Positions 1 through 8,233 of a stretch of 51,234 nucleotides of DNA are shown here, one piece after another. The notes beneath the pieces were generated by a model. The model saw only the letters and a program-made list of their open reading frames with translations. It made no database searches and had not been told where the DNA came from. Both the position numbers and the translations under genes were made by a program. The stretch's first letter is position 1. Every line of letters begins with the position of its first letter. This DNA comes from UBA7328 sp002471345 (lineage in GTDB: Bacteria > Bacteroidota > Bacteroidia > Chitinophagales > Saprospiraceae). The DNA is taken from assembly GCA_964011275.1 (NCBI GenBank), contig CAXGOB010000033.1:1-51234 (forward strand), given 5' to 3'.

Positions 1-1052
1 TGGGACCATGTGCTGGTGGGGCTGTTTATTCTCCAGCAATGACAGATTTCACAATAATGGTAGAAGGCTCAAGTTACATGTTCGTAACAGGACCTAATGT
101 GGTAAAAACAGTGACTAATGAAGAAGTGACCTCTGAAGAACTAGGTGGAGCCTCTGCACATTCCACTAAATCTGGAGTGACTCACCTCACTTCTGCTAAT
201 GATATTGACTGTATCAACAAAGTCAAAAAACTACTCAGTTACGTCCCTCAAAATTGCGAAGAGTCACCTGCTATTTTACCTTTTGAAATTGCCGAAGAAA
301 TTAGAGAAGAATTAGAAGGGATTGTACCAGAAAATGCCAATCAACCATATGACATCAGGCAAGTAATTGAAGGTATTTGTGATAAAGAGTCTTTTTTTGA
401 AATCCATAAGGACTACGCTGAAAACATAGTAGTCGGTTTCTCAAGATTGGCAGGAAGGAGTATTGGAATTGTTGCCAATCAGCCCATGAGTTTAGCTGGT
501 TGTTTAGATGTAGATAGTTCTAAAAAAGCCGCAAGGTTTACTCGATTTTGTGATTGTTTTAATATTCCTCTTTTGGTATTAGTGGATGTACCAGGATTCC
601 TGCCAGGTACTGATCAGGAATGGAATGCCATCATTACCAATGGCGCTAAACTGCTTTATGCTCTAAGTGAAGCCACTGTACCTAGAATATCTGTGATCAC
701 GAGAAAGGCATATGGTGGAGCATATGATGTCATGAATAGCAAACATATTGGCGCAGATATGAATTTTGCATGGCCATCAGCCGAGATTGCTGTTATGGGA
801 GCTAAAGGTGCATCTGAAATTATTTTTAATAAAGAAATTAAGGCATCTAATAATCCCGAAGCAACCTTAAAGGAAAAAGAACAAGAGTATGCTGACAAAT
901 TCGCAAATCCTTATACAGCTGCAGAAAGAGGCTTTGTAGATGAAGTCATCATGCCAAAAGATACTAGAAGAAAATTGATAAAAGCTTTCGCAATGCTCGA
1001 GAACAAAGCGGTTTCTATTCCAAAGAAAAAACATGGGAATATACCTCTATAG
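1..1052 (+). CDS. Acyl-CoA (propionyl-CoA-type) carboxylase, carboxyltransferase beta subunit, 5'-truncated by window edge
   Basis: The frame is open from base 3, upstream of the first ATG at 39, and reads GPCAGGAVYSPAMTD, a conserved carboxyltransferase segment, so the gene enters from the left. About 349 residues are present, roughly the last two thirds of a family that is usually 510-540 residues. The oxyanion-hole and substrate-pocket segments of the crotonase-like fold are visible (TKSGVTHL near residue 55, GFLPGTDQEWN near 210, AYGGAYDVMNSKHIGADMN near 235), and the protein ends in KHGNIPL, typical of propionyl-CoA carboxylase beta chains. The enzyme moves carboxyl from carboxybiotin to propionyl- or acetyl-CoA, feeding methylmalonyl-CoA. 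The biotin-carrying alpha subunit is not in the window. Family is secure; propionyl versus acetyl or methylcrotonyl specificity is inferred from similarity only. Confidence 0.93.
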   Translation, partial: GPCAGGAVYSPAMTDFTIMVEGSSYMFVTGPNVVKTVTNEEVTSEELGGASAHSTKSGVTHLTSANDIDCINKVKKLLSYVPQNCEESPAILPFEIAEEIREELEGIVPENANQPYDIRQVIEGICDKESFFEIHKDYAENIVVGFSRLAGRSIGIVANQPMSLAGCLDVDSSKKAARFTRFCDCFNIPLLVLVDVPGFLPGTDQEWNAIITNGAKLLYALSEATVPRISVITRKAYGGAYDVMNSKHIGADMNFAWPSAEIAVMGAKGASEIIFNKEIKASNNPEATLKEKEQEYADKFANPYTAAERGFVDEVIMPKDTRRKLIKAFAMLENKAVSIPKKKHGNIPL

Positions 1053-1158
1053 ACAATGTAGAATTCAGTCTATCCTCTTTTAGGATTGAGAAAGTAATTA
1101 TGTTTTAAAATCTATTCCTATTAAGAGACAAAGAAAGTCTGAATCACACCAATATTCT

Positions 1159-1899
1159 TCACTTTAATTTTCTCTCTTTTCTCAAATTTAATGCTTTATT
1201 CGATTGTATCTTTTGGTATAATGATTCTGAGATTGCCACTCTGCCTGCAATACTACTTGATTCAATTCTTGATGCTACATTTACTGTATTGCCCCATATA
1301 TCATATTGAAATTTTTTAACTCCTACTACACCCGCCACAACTGGACCTAAGTGTATACCTATTCTCATGGGAAAAGGCTGGCTTATTTCATTAGATGGAG
1401 CTTCCAACATCTGATTTACAAAGCTTTGCATCTCAAGAGCTGCCTTTACGATATTAGACTCATCTCTATTGCTTTGGCCCAATCCACTTGCTGCCAGATA
1501 GGAATCACCAATGGTTTTAATCTTTTCTAATTGATATTTAGAACTTATTTGATCAAATTTCTTAAAATAAAAATCTATAGATGTTACTAAATCATGTGGA
1601 TTTAATTCCTGAGCAATTTTAGAAAACCCTTCAAAATCTGTAAACATGATGGCCACATTTTCATGACTCTTTGCAGTAGTATGGCCTCTGGACTTTAGTT
1701 CTTCTGCAGTCTCTGCTGGCAAAATGTTAAGCAAAAGTTCATCGGATCTTTGCCTTGCTAAACTGACTTTCTGATATAACCAATAAATAAGCCCGGAGAA
1801 CAAAATCATCAGAGCCGTAATAAGAGCAAAACCATTTCGGTTTCTAATCGCTCTTGAAAGTGTCAATTCTTGAATTTCGATGGAGAAGAAGAATTGCAA
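1159..1899 (-). CDS. Class III adenylate cyclase-like protein, 5'-truncated at a junction
   Basis: A single membrane segment (about residues 23-43) is followed by a short linker with LLLNILP, the usual entry to bacterial cyclase domains, and then a class III nucleotide cyclase domain. Metal-binding aspartates are seen in FTDFEGF and KTIGDSYLA, and the nucleotide/transition-state residues in YDIWGNTVNVASRIE. The lysine and aspartate at the base-specifying positions favour ATP over GTP. The only in-frame start is a TTG at 1899, and the first residues (LQFFFS) look like antisense of the neighbouring response regulator, so the native protein probably began to be read only from about EIQELTLSR. 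Bacteroidota relatives usually carry several hundred N-terminal residues (TPR or sensor domain) that are missing here. As it stands the gene is a fragment or half of a chimeric join. Confidence 0.82.
   Translation of the reverse strand: MQFFFSIEIQELTLSRAIRNRNGFALITALMILFSGLIYWLYQKVSLARQRSDELLLNILPAETAEELKSRGHTTAKSHENVAIMFTDFEGFSKIAQELNPHDLVTSIDFYFKKFDQISSKYQLEKIKTIGDSYLAASGLGQSNRDESNIVKAALEMQSFVNQMLEAPSNEISQPFPMRIGIHLGPVVAGVVGVKKFQYDIWGNTVNVASRIESSSIAGRVAISESLYQKIQSNKALNLRKERKLK
1865..1880. other. Head-to-head junction of two 5'-truncated genes
   Basis: The cyclase (minus strand) and the response regulator (plus strand) both lose their homology at this point. The plus-strand frame is closed by TGA at 1855-1857, so nothing of the regulator's N-terminus lies upstream. 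The sequence here is AATTC-TT-GAATT (1865-1876), a short perfect inverted repeat. Two genes losing their 5' halves at one palindromic point implies an inversion or deletion breakpoint in the genome, or an artificial chimera from amplification or assembly. If artificial, bases 1-1870 need not be adjacent to the rest in the organism. Confidence 0.75.
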
Positions 1900-2541
1900 C
1901 TGGCAAAATCATACCCTCCGGACATAATTCTTGCAGATATAATGATGCCTGTAATGGATGGCTTAGAATTTACAAAAATTATAAAAAGTGACAGAATTCT
2001 CAACCATATTCCAGTTATACTCCTCACTGCTAGAGCTGATCAAAATAGTATCAATGAAGGTCTTAAAATAGGTGCTGAAGGTTATCTTACTAAGCCATTT
2101 AACGAAGAAGAAGTGCTAAGTAGAATGGATAATCTCATAAAACTAAAAGAAAAATTAAAAGAAAAATATGGTGGCGTGGTATTTTCTGAAATTGAAAAAA
2201 ATGTAGATCGTGGCCAAAAAGAATTTATAAAAGAACTGAATGAAATTATCACCGAAAATCTCACCAACGAAAAATTTGGAATACCTGAATTGACAAAAAG
2301 ACTAGGGACTAATCATGTCACCTTGAATAAAAAAATAAAGGCTTTGACAGGAGTTACCTCCTCCAATTATATAAAGAGATTTAGATTAAATGTAGCACAT
2401 AAATATATAGCTGAAACCAATTTAAATCTAAATGAGATTTCTTTCAAAATTGGAATTTCCGATCCAACATATTTCACAAAATTGTTCAAAGCAGAATTTC
2501 AAATACTTCCATCAAAACTTAGGGAAGATTTGATGCCTTAA
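1870..2541 (+). CDS. Receiver plus AraC-family output fragment (C-terminal end of a hybrid two-component protein)
   Basis: The 223 residues comprise most of a CheY-like receiver domain (about 1-95) and a C-terminal AraC-type double helix-turn-helix (about 120-220). The phospho-acceptor aspartate is in ILADIMMP and the conserved lysine in LTKPF. The N-terminal 45-50 residues of the receiver, including its acidic pocket, are missing, and the only start is a weak TTG at 1870. This receiver-AraC order is typical of the end of Bacteroidota hybrid sensor kinase/response regulators (HTCS), where sensor, kinase and receiver sit in one polypeptide, so probably 600-1000 residues are absent. It ends 19 bases before the convergent molybdoenzyme gene. 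Function as written is doubtful without the missing part. Confidence 0.82.
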   Translation: MNFDGEEELQLAKSYPPDIILADIMMPVMDGLEFTKIIKSDRILNHIPVILLTARADQNSINEGLKIGAEGYLTKPFNEEEVLSRMDNLIKLKEKLKEKYGGVVFSEIEKNVDRGQKEFIKELNEIITENLTNEKFGIPELTKRLGTNHVTLNKKIKALTGVTSSNYIKRFRLNVAHKYIAETNLNLNEISFKIGISDPTYFTKLFKAEFQILPSKLREDLMP

Positions 2542-2560
2542 CGTTCCATATCACTCTCTT

Positions 2561-4762
2561 TTACCCCATCATCTTCTTTTGCCCTTGATCTGCTGTAGCA
2601 AAAGGAGAATGATAATAACGTTGACCAGTGGCTTTATACAAAGCATTTGCTAATGCTCCAACGGCTGGTGGAAGACCAGGTTCACCTAAGCCTGTGGGAG
2701 CAATTTCATTCTCTACAAAAAACACCTCTATTTCTTTTGGAGCTTGACTGTGTCGAATCAATTGATAATTATCAAAATTCTTTTGATTAGAGGCTCCATT
2801 TTCAAATGTCAGTTCACTATACATGCCATGACCAATGCCATCTACCACGCCTCCTTCTATCATATTTTTTGCGGCGTCTCTATTGATAACTATTCCACAA
2901 TCCACTGCACACCAAACTTTTTGAACTTTAGGCTCTCCATTTTCCAAAACCATATCAAAAACTTCTGCGACATAGGTCGAATGGCAAAAATAAGCAGCCA
3001 CACCGCGGTAAACACCTTCTTTTGATTCTCCCCAATTTGATTTTTCCTTCACAAGTTCTAACACACCTGCATACCGATCTGCATCATAATCATATTTCTT
3101 CCCTACTGGACTATTCTTTGCTCGATCAAATAGTTCTAATCTAAACTCTATTGGATCTTTACCTGCTAATTCAGCTACTTCATCTAAAAATGATTGTTCA
3201 GCTCCTGCTGTAAAGTGAGATCTAGGTGCTCGCCAAGCACCTGTTGATAAATTAGTATCCCCTTTTATCTTTTCCGCAGTGTAGTTTGCTATTGCTCCTG
3301 CTGGAAAACGGTTTGGAAAAACAGGGCCATCAGGTAATCCTGCTCCTCGGACAGAGAAAGCAATTAAATTATTGTCCTCATCAAGTCCAGCTTTATACCG
3401 AGATTCATAAATTGGCCTGTATGTTCCCTGAGTCATATCATCTTCTCTGGTATACATCAGTTTAATTGGTCCGCCAACTTTTCGAGAAATAGCAGCTGCT
3501 TCTACACCAAAGTGTGGATAAAGTCTTCTTCCAAATCCACCACCTATTCTTGTCATATTCACAGTGACATTCTCTAAAGGAAGGCTTAATAATTGAGCAA
3601 CTGATGCTTCAAGTGCCTCTGGTGTCTGAGTAGGACCAATCATTTCAGCACTATCTTCAGTGACATTGGCATAGAAATTCATAGGTTCCATACAATTATG
3701 AGCCATGAATGGTGAACTATATGCTCGCTCTATCACTGTAGTAGCCTTTTCAAATGCAGCATCTGCGTCTCCATCCCTTCTGCTTTCTGATATTTCACCA
3801 GTTTTGAATGCTTGTGCTATTCTTTCTGCATGAATATCTGAACTCTCCAATACTCCTACTTCTTCCCATTCAGCCCTAAGTGCGTTTTTAGCCTGCATTA
3901 GTGGCCAAGTCGTTTTACCTACAATTGCAATCAATTGAGGAAATGCATTCACATCAAATCGAGCTGGTTCTTCCAGAGCAGCATCTACTATAAATGCATC
4001 TGTAACTCCAGGCATTCCTTTTATCTCTTCTTCATTGAAGCTTTTGACTTTCATACCAAAGGCAGGTGGATGCTCAATCATCGCTACAAGCATTTCATCA
4101 CTTTTGTGATCTAGGCCAAACAAAGGTTTTCCAGTCACTATTTTCTTTCCTTCTACATTCTTTTTACTGGATCCGATCAGTTTGAAATCCTTAATCTCTT
4201 TGAGATCCACTTCTTCCGGCACCTCTATACCCACAGCTTTTCCTGCAACCTCACCATATCCAATTACTCTATCTCCATTTATTTCTTTGATCATTCCATC
4301 AGAAGCTGTCAATTGATCAACAGTTAGTCCCCATTCTTTAGCTGCAGCTTCCATTAGCATTCTTCTTCCTGTAGCACCTGCCATTCTTAATGCATTCCAG
4401 CTCAATCTTATTGACAAGCTACCTCCTGCAAATTGATTTTGATAAAATCCTGTATTTAATGGAGCTTGTTCCACAACAACATTTTCCCATGGCACATCGA
4501 GTTCTTCTGCCACAATCATTGGCATAGATGTCATTACATTTTGGCCAATCTCAGGATTGGGAGAATATATAGTAACCATACCCGTGTCACCGATTTTGAT
4601 ATATCCATTAATATCAAACCATTCATTAGGCACAGCAACTCCTGGATCTTCGGCTGGAGCGCATCCATTGAGCCAACTAAACCCAATCAACATACCACCA
4701 CCTGATGCAGCAGATATTTTCAAAAATGAACGACGCTTAAATTGTGTTTTTATTTTTGTCAT
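2561..4762 (-). CDS. Xanthine dehydrogenase-family molybdopterin-binding large subunit (isoquinoline 1-oxidoreductase beta-like)
   Basis: A 733-residue molybdenum hydroxylase large subunit. The N-terminus has a twin-arginine signal (KRRSFLK followed by a hydrophobic stretch) ending in WLNGC, which resembles a lipobox, so export through Tat and possibly lipid anchoring are likely. Cofactor-binding segments include GGSLSIRLSW (about 115), IGGGFGRRLYPHFG (about 400) and the C-terminal GLGEPGLPPAVGALANAL, whose glutamate is the catalytic base in the family. It lies 21 bases downstream of its [2Fe-2S] subunit, and no FAD subunit is present, as in the IorAB type whose electrons go to a cytochrome or other periplasmic acceptor rather than NAD. 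It would hydroxylate an aldehyde or N-heterocycle; the substrate cannot be read from sequence. Confidence 0.92.
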   Translation of the reverse strand: MTKIKTQFKRRSFLKISAASGGGMLIGFSWLNGCAPAEDPGVAVPNEWFDINGYIKIGDTGMVTIYSPNPEIGQNVMTSMPMIVAEELDVPWENVVVEQAPLNTGFYQNQFAGGSLSIRLSWNALRMAGATGRRMLMEAAAKEWGLTVDQLTASDGMIKEINGDRVIGYGEVAGKAVGIEVPEEVDLKEIKDFKLIGSSKKNVEGKKIVTGKPLFGLDHKSDEMLVAMIEHPPAFGMKVKSFNEEEIKGMPGVTDAFIVDAALEEPARFDVNAFPQLIAIVGKTTWPLMQAKNALRAEWEEVGVLESSDIHAERIAQAFKTGEISESRRDGDADAAFEKATTVIERAYSSPFMAHNCMEPMNFYANVTEDSAEMIGPTQTPEALEASVAQLLSLPLENVTVNMTRIGGGFGRRLYPHFGVEAAAISRKVGGPIKLMYTREDDMTQGTYRPIYESRYKAGLDEDNNLIAFSVRGAGLPDGPVFPNRFPAGAIANYTAEKIKGDTNLSTGAWRAPRSHFTAGAEQSFLDEVAELAGKDPIEFRLELFDRAKNSPVGKKYDYDADRYAGVLELVKEKSNWGESKEGVYRGVAAYFCHSTYVAEVFDMVLENGEPKVQKVWCAVDCGIVINRDAAKNMIEGGVVDGIGHGMYSELTFENGASNQKNFDNYQLIRHSQAPKEIEVFFVENEIAPTGLGEPGLPPAVGALANALYKATGQRYYHSPFATADQGQKKMMG

Positions 4763-4783
4763 GATATTCGGTTTTGAAAATAA

Positions 4784-5239
4784 TTATGAGTTAGCAGCAG
4801 TTTTTATTGCCTTTTTAATTCTAGTATAAGTTCCGCATCTACAAATGTTTCCATTCATTGCTGCGTCTATTTCATCATCGGAAGGGGTAGGATTCTCATC
4901 TAACAATGCCGAAGCGGACATGATTTGACCTGCTTGACAATATCCACATTGAGGTACATCGTGAGCTAACCAGGCCTTTTGGATAGCATGATCTGCATTT
5001 TGAGACAATCCTTCAATGGTTGTTATCTTTTGATCACCTATGGCAGATATCGGTGTAATACAAGATCGCATTGCCACTCCATCTATGTGGATTGTACATG
5101 CACCACATTGCGCAATACCACATCCAAACTTGGTTCCTACTAAGTCTAAGTGATCCCTTAAAACCCAAAGGACTGGAGTAGAAGGATCTACATCCACTGT
5201 TTGATTCTTACCGTTAACTCTGATATTATACTCTGCCAT
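4784..5239 (-). CDS. (2Fe-2S)-binding small subunit of the molybdenum hydroxylase (IorA/CoxS-like)
   Basis: The 151-residue protein has the two expected domains. An N-terminal plant-type ferredoxin domain carries CGIAQCGACTIHIDG with a further cysteine in MRSCITP, and a C-terminal four-helix domain carries CGYCQAGQIM and NGNICRCGTYTRI, so two [2Fe-2S] clusters are expected. It passes electrons from the molybdopterin centre of the subunit encoded just downstream. It has no signal peptide of its own, so it would be exported folded together with the Tat-signalled large subunit, as known for this family. Start ATG at 5239 fits the family length. The 237 bases upstream contain no gene. Confidence 0.93.
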   Translation of the reverse strand: MAEYNIRVNGKNQTVDVDPSTPVLWVLRDHLDLVGTKFGCGIAQCGACTIHIDGVAMRSCITPISAIGDQKITTIEGLSQNADHAIQKAWLAHDVPQCGYCQAGQIMSASALLDENPTPSDDEIDAAMNGNICRCGTYTRIKKAIKTAANS

Positions 5240-5476
5240 AATTTTGTTTTTCCTTGAAGTTTATGTTTCTACAATATTCAATAAGTCTCTCTTATTAAGA
5301 GCAACCCACTAAATATAAGTCAGAAAATGCATCAAATCGACATAAATAAAAGGAAAATAGATTTTTGCTCTTTCTCAATGTCATTGTTATTATTTGATTA
5401 AGTCAGGTCAGCACCAATAGACGATCACATAAATTGACAAAATTCTTCTTAAATGATATTCACAATCTAGAAAAAT

Positions 5477-6979
5477 TTAGTTGCCAGATTGTTCTCTTGT
5501 CAATACTTTGGCAACTTCAAAATACTCCGTTAGATCGACAACAAAATGAGTGATCCCTTTAAAGTTATCCCCTAGATTAATTGGAGGTAATAAAAGTTCT
5601 TCTTCGTGCTCAGCTTCAGGCTCTTCAGTCTTATCTGCGACTACATCATCATCATATTCAAATACTTTACCCTTTGAGTATTGTGCCATACAATTATAAA
5701 TTTCATAGGCCAATTCGTAGTCTTCCATTCCACTGACAATGAATGAAATAATGTGAATATCAACACCTAATGCATAGAGATCACTGGCAACTAAACAAAG
5801 ATCCATAGGAGAAGTGCAAGTCTCCATTCCATCAGAGACCAAAAATAGTGCCTTCTTATTCTTAGTTTTTGTATAGAGTTGTTTGGCTTTTGAGATGCTA
5901 TGGCTCAATGGGGTCCAACCATTTGGTCTCAATGTTTTTATAGTATCAATTATATCTCGTCTTGCATTAAGTTGAACAGGGTAAAAAAGAATTGGCAACT
6001 TGGTACATGATCTTCCTACAGTGACGATACCACAATTTGTACTGGATTTGAGATCAGTGAATAATGAGAGAATAAGTTCGCGCATTAGACGGAATCGGTC
6101 TACTCCTTTCACTGGATGAATTTCCTCCATAGACCCTGATATATCAGCTGCAACCAGAACTTCGTCATAAGCTGATAGAGTAGATAAGATCAAGGGCATA
6201 TTATTAGGCAGATAATTAATATTAATCTCATCCAAAGTGTCGTTTTTTGATTTCTCAGTAATTAACATTTCACTTTTGATAGTCTCGATTGTTTTGGGTC
6301 TCACTCTACCTTCTATTTCATGAAATGTCCTTCCTGTCTTTAATATCTTTGAATAAAGTTTATCTCTATTTACAATTGCATTCTGATTCTTTTCATCAAA
6401 ATACAGTGCCTGTTCGAAATGCCTTAAACTGGCCAAAAGATCAGCAGTGATCCAATTTGTATGTGGATAATCCTCATCACCATCTTGATTAGGACCTCCA
6501 TAGATCATTCTTGTATATCCGAGTGCATTTTGTATTTGAGAGAGAAATTTGAACGTAGGATAAGCGGCCCTAAGCTCAAGAAAATATGCTTTCAAAAAAG
6601 AGTCATAGGCTTCATTAAAATACTCAAATCCAGAATTGAGTTCTAACAGTCCTTTGAAATGATGATGCCTAGCTTGTACGGCATTGGGAAGGGTGTCTGT
6701 CCTTTTAATCATCACATATTCACGAGCTTTTAAATAATCTTCCTTTTCAAAAAGAAAGGCTACAATTTTCTCCAAGAAATAAGCATGGCTACCAGAAGAG
6801 ATATATGCCTTATGAAGAATTTCATCACATTGAAACTTCATTCCTCCAGAAGCATAACATGCTTTAGCTTCGTCTAATAGAGTGAATGCTTTTTCAAGGC
6901 CAATTGTGTCTTTTTGAGAAAATGAGCCAAAGGCGAATAATAAGCCTATCGTCAATAGAGCATACCTTTTCCATGACAT
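5477..6979 (-). CDS. Secreted TPR-like protein with von Willebrand factor A domain
   Basis: The 500-residue protein starts with a probable signal peptide (MSWKRYALLTIGLLFAFGSFSQ). Residues about 25-215 are helical and TPR-like, with repeats of the form ALYFDEKNQNAIVNRDKLYSK. A VWA domain follows from about residue 265, with the MIDAS motif DISGS in LVAADISGSMEEI and the later conserved segments GWTPLSHSI and LFLVSDGMETC, so metal-dependent ligand binding is expected. The C-terminus contains an acidic stretch (EEPEAEHEEELLL). The gene stands alone between the molybdoenzyme and the 2-oxoacid oxidoreductase operon. I do not recognise a specific function; the architecture suggests a periplasmic or surface adhesion/assembly role. 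Domain calls are firm, the role is not. Confidence 0.8.
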   Translation of the reverse strand: MSWKRYALLTIGLLFAFGSFSQKDTIGLEKAFTLLDEAKACYASGGMKFQCDEILHKAYISSGSHAYFLEKIVAFLFEKEDYLKAREYVMIKRTDTLPNAVQARHHHFKGLLELNSGFEYFNEAYDSFLKAYFLELRAAYPTFKFLSQIQNALGYTRMIYGGPNQDGDEDYPHTNWITADLLASLRHFEQALYFDEKNQNAIVNRDKLYSKILKTGRTFHEIEGRVRPKTIETIKSEMLITEKSKNDTLDEININYLPNNMPLILSTLSAYDEVLVAADISGSMEEIHPVKGVDRFRLMRELILSLFTDLKSSTNCGIVTVGRSCTKLPILFYPVQLNARRDIIDTIKTLRPNGWTPLSHSISKAKQLYTKTKNKKALFLVSDGMETCTSPMDLCLVASDLYALGVDIHIISFIVSGMEDYELAYEIYNCMAQYSKGKVFEYDDDVVADKTEEPEAEHEEELLLPPINLGDNFKGITHFVVDLTEYFEVAKVLTREQSGN

Positions 6980-7129
6980 TTCAGTACTTGCAAGTTGATT
7001 AGTGTACTGATAGACTATACGCTTTTGTTTTGAGTTGAGATAGTATGAATAGTTTTACGTTGCTAAAAACTATATATAGCGAATGAATATTGTACAATGA
7101 GCCGAATACGAAAAATATTTGTAGTAAAA

Positions 7130-8188
7130 CTACCTAAACCCAGCATTTATTCCATCCAGAACACCATCCCCAGGATATAATTCAGCCTCATTTAATTGAT
7201 TCAGTGGCTTGTCCACTGTATCTAAAATGCGATGTAAATCCTTAGATTCTGGGTTTACATATATCAATCCTGTGAGATAATTCCCTTGCCTTTTTGTTGC
7301 TTCAAGTTTGGCCTTAGCGGAATAGATATCTGTTGGATTCCAATCTTTAGCCAGTTTATGAAGATTCAATTTAGTCTTATCGAACAACTCTATGGTTTTA
7401 CTACAACCTGCTTCATAAGACACTGTGATTTCTTCTTCTTTGGGCACAAAGTCCAAAGCACCTGTCACTTCTATATGATCTCTTACATAGTCATAAGCCT
7501 TTGTCGATCCTTTGTTGTTATTAAATGTAACACACGGAGAAATCACATCTATAAAAGCAAATCCTTGATGAGACATTGCTGCTTTTAGTAATGGGACCAA
7601 TTGATCTTTGTCTCCACTAAAACTACGTGCTACAAAAGTGGCATTCAATTCTAAAGCCATACCTGCCAAGTCAATTGCTTGAAAAGGTGTACTCACTCCC
7701 CCTCCTGATTTACTCATGGATCCAAAATCTGCTGTAGCACTATCTTGTCCTTTAGTCAATCCATAGCATCCATTGTTCATCACAATGTAAGTCATATTGA
7801 GATTTCGTCGTATTACGTGAACGAACTGTCCCATACCAATAGATGCAGTATCTCCGTCACCAGAAACTCCTAGATAGATCAAGTCCTTATTTCCTAAATT
7901 AGCTCCGGTAGCAATACTTGGCATTCTACCATGCACGCTGTTGAAACCATGAGAATTGCTTAAGAAATAGGCAGGGGTTTTACTACTACATCCGATACCA
8001 GAAAGCTTTGCCAAATGATGAGGTTCAATATTAAGTTCGTAACAAGCTTCTACGATTGATGCACTAATAGAATCGTGCCCACAACCTGCACATAAAGTAC
8101 TGATAGTCCCTTCATAATCTCTCTTGAGATAGCCGACTTTATTTCTAGGTAATGCTGGATGGACAAACGATGGTTTTATATATGACAC
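7130..8188 (-). CDS. korB: 2-oxoacid (2-oxoglutarate-type):ferredoxin oxidoreductase beta subunit
   Basis: The 352-residue subunit binds thiamine diphosphate. It shows LCAGCGHDSI near residue 34, GIGCSSKTPAY near 66, and the TPP/Mg motif GDGDTASIGMGQF followed by VMNNGCYGLTKGQ. The cysteines in CAGC, GIGC and ISPCVTF are placed as in beta subunits that hold one [4Fe-4S] cluster. With the alpha subunit it oxidatively decarboxylates a 2-oxoacid to acyl-CoA and reduces ferredoxin. It is the last gene of a three-gene minus-strand operon, 45 bases after korA. The residues around GLTKGQ resemble the 2-oxoglutarate rather than the pyruvate enzymes, but substrate choice is inference. Confidence 0.92.
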   Translation of the reverse strand: MSYIKPSFVHPALPRNKVGYLKRDYEGTISTLCAGCGHDSISASIVEACYELNIEPHHLAKLSGIGCSSKTPAYFLSNSHGFNSVHGRMPSIATGANLGNKDLIYLGVSGDGDTASIGMGQFVHVIRRNLNMTYIVMNNGCYGLTKGQDSATADFGSMSKSGGGVSTPFQAIDLAGMALELNATFVARSFSGDKDQLVPLLKAAMSHQGFAFIDVISPCVTFNNNKGSTKAYDYVRDHIEVTGALDFVPKEEEITVSYEAGCSKTIELFDKTKLNLHKLAKDWNPTDIYSAKAKLEATKRQGNYLTGLIYVNPESKDLHRILDTVDKPLNQLNEAELYPGDGVLDGINAGFR

Positions 8189-8233
8189 GATTTGTGAATT
8201 ATATGATTTGTTAATTTCTAATAAAAAATACCA

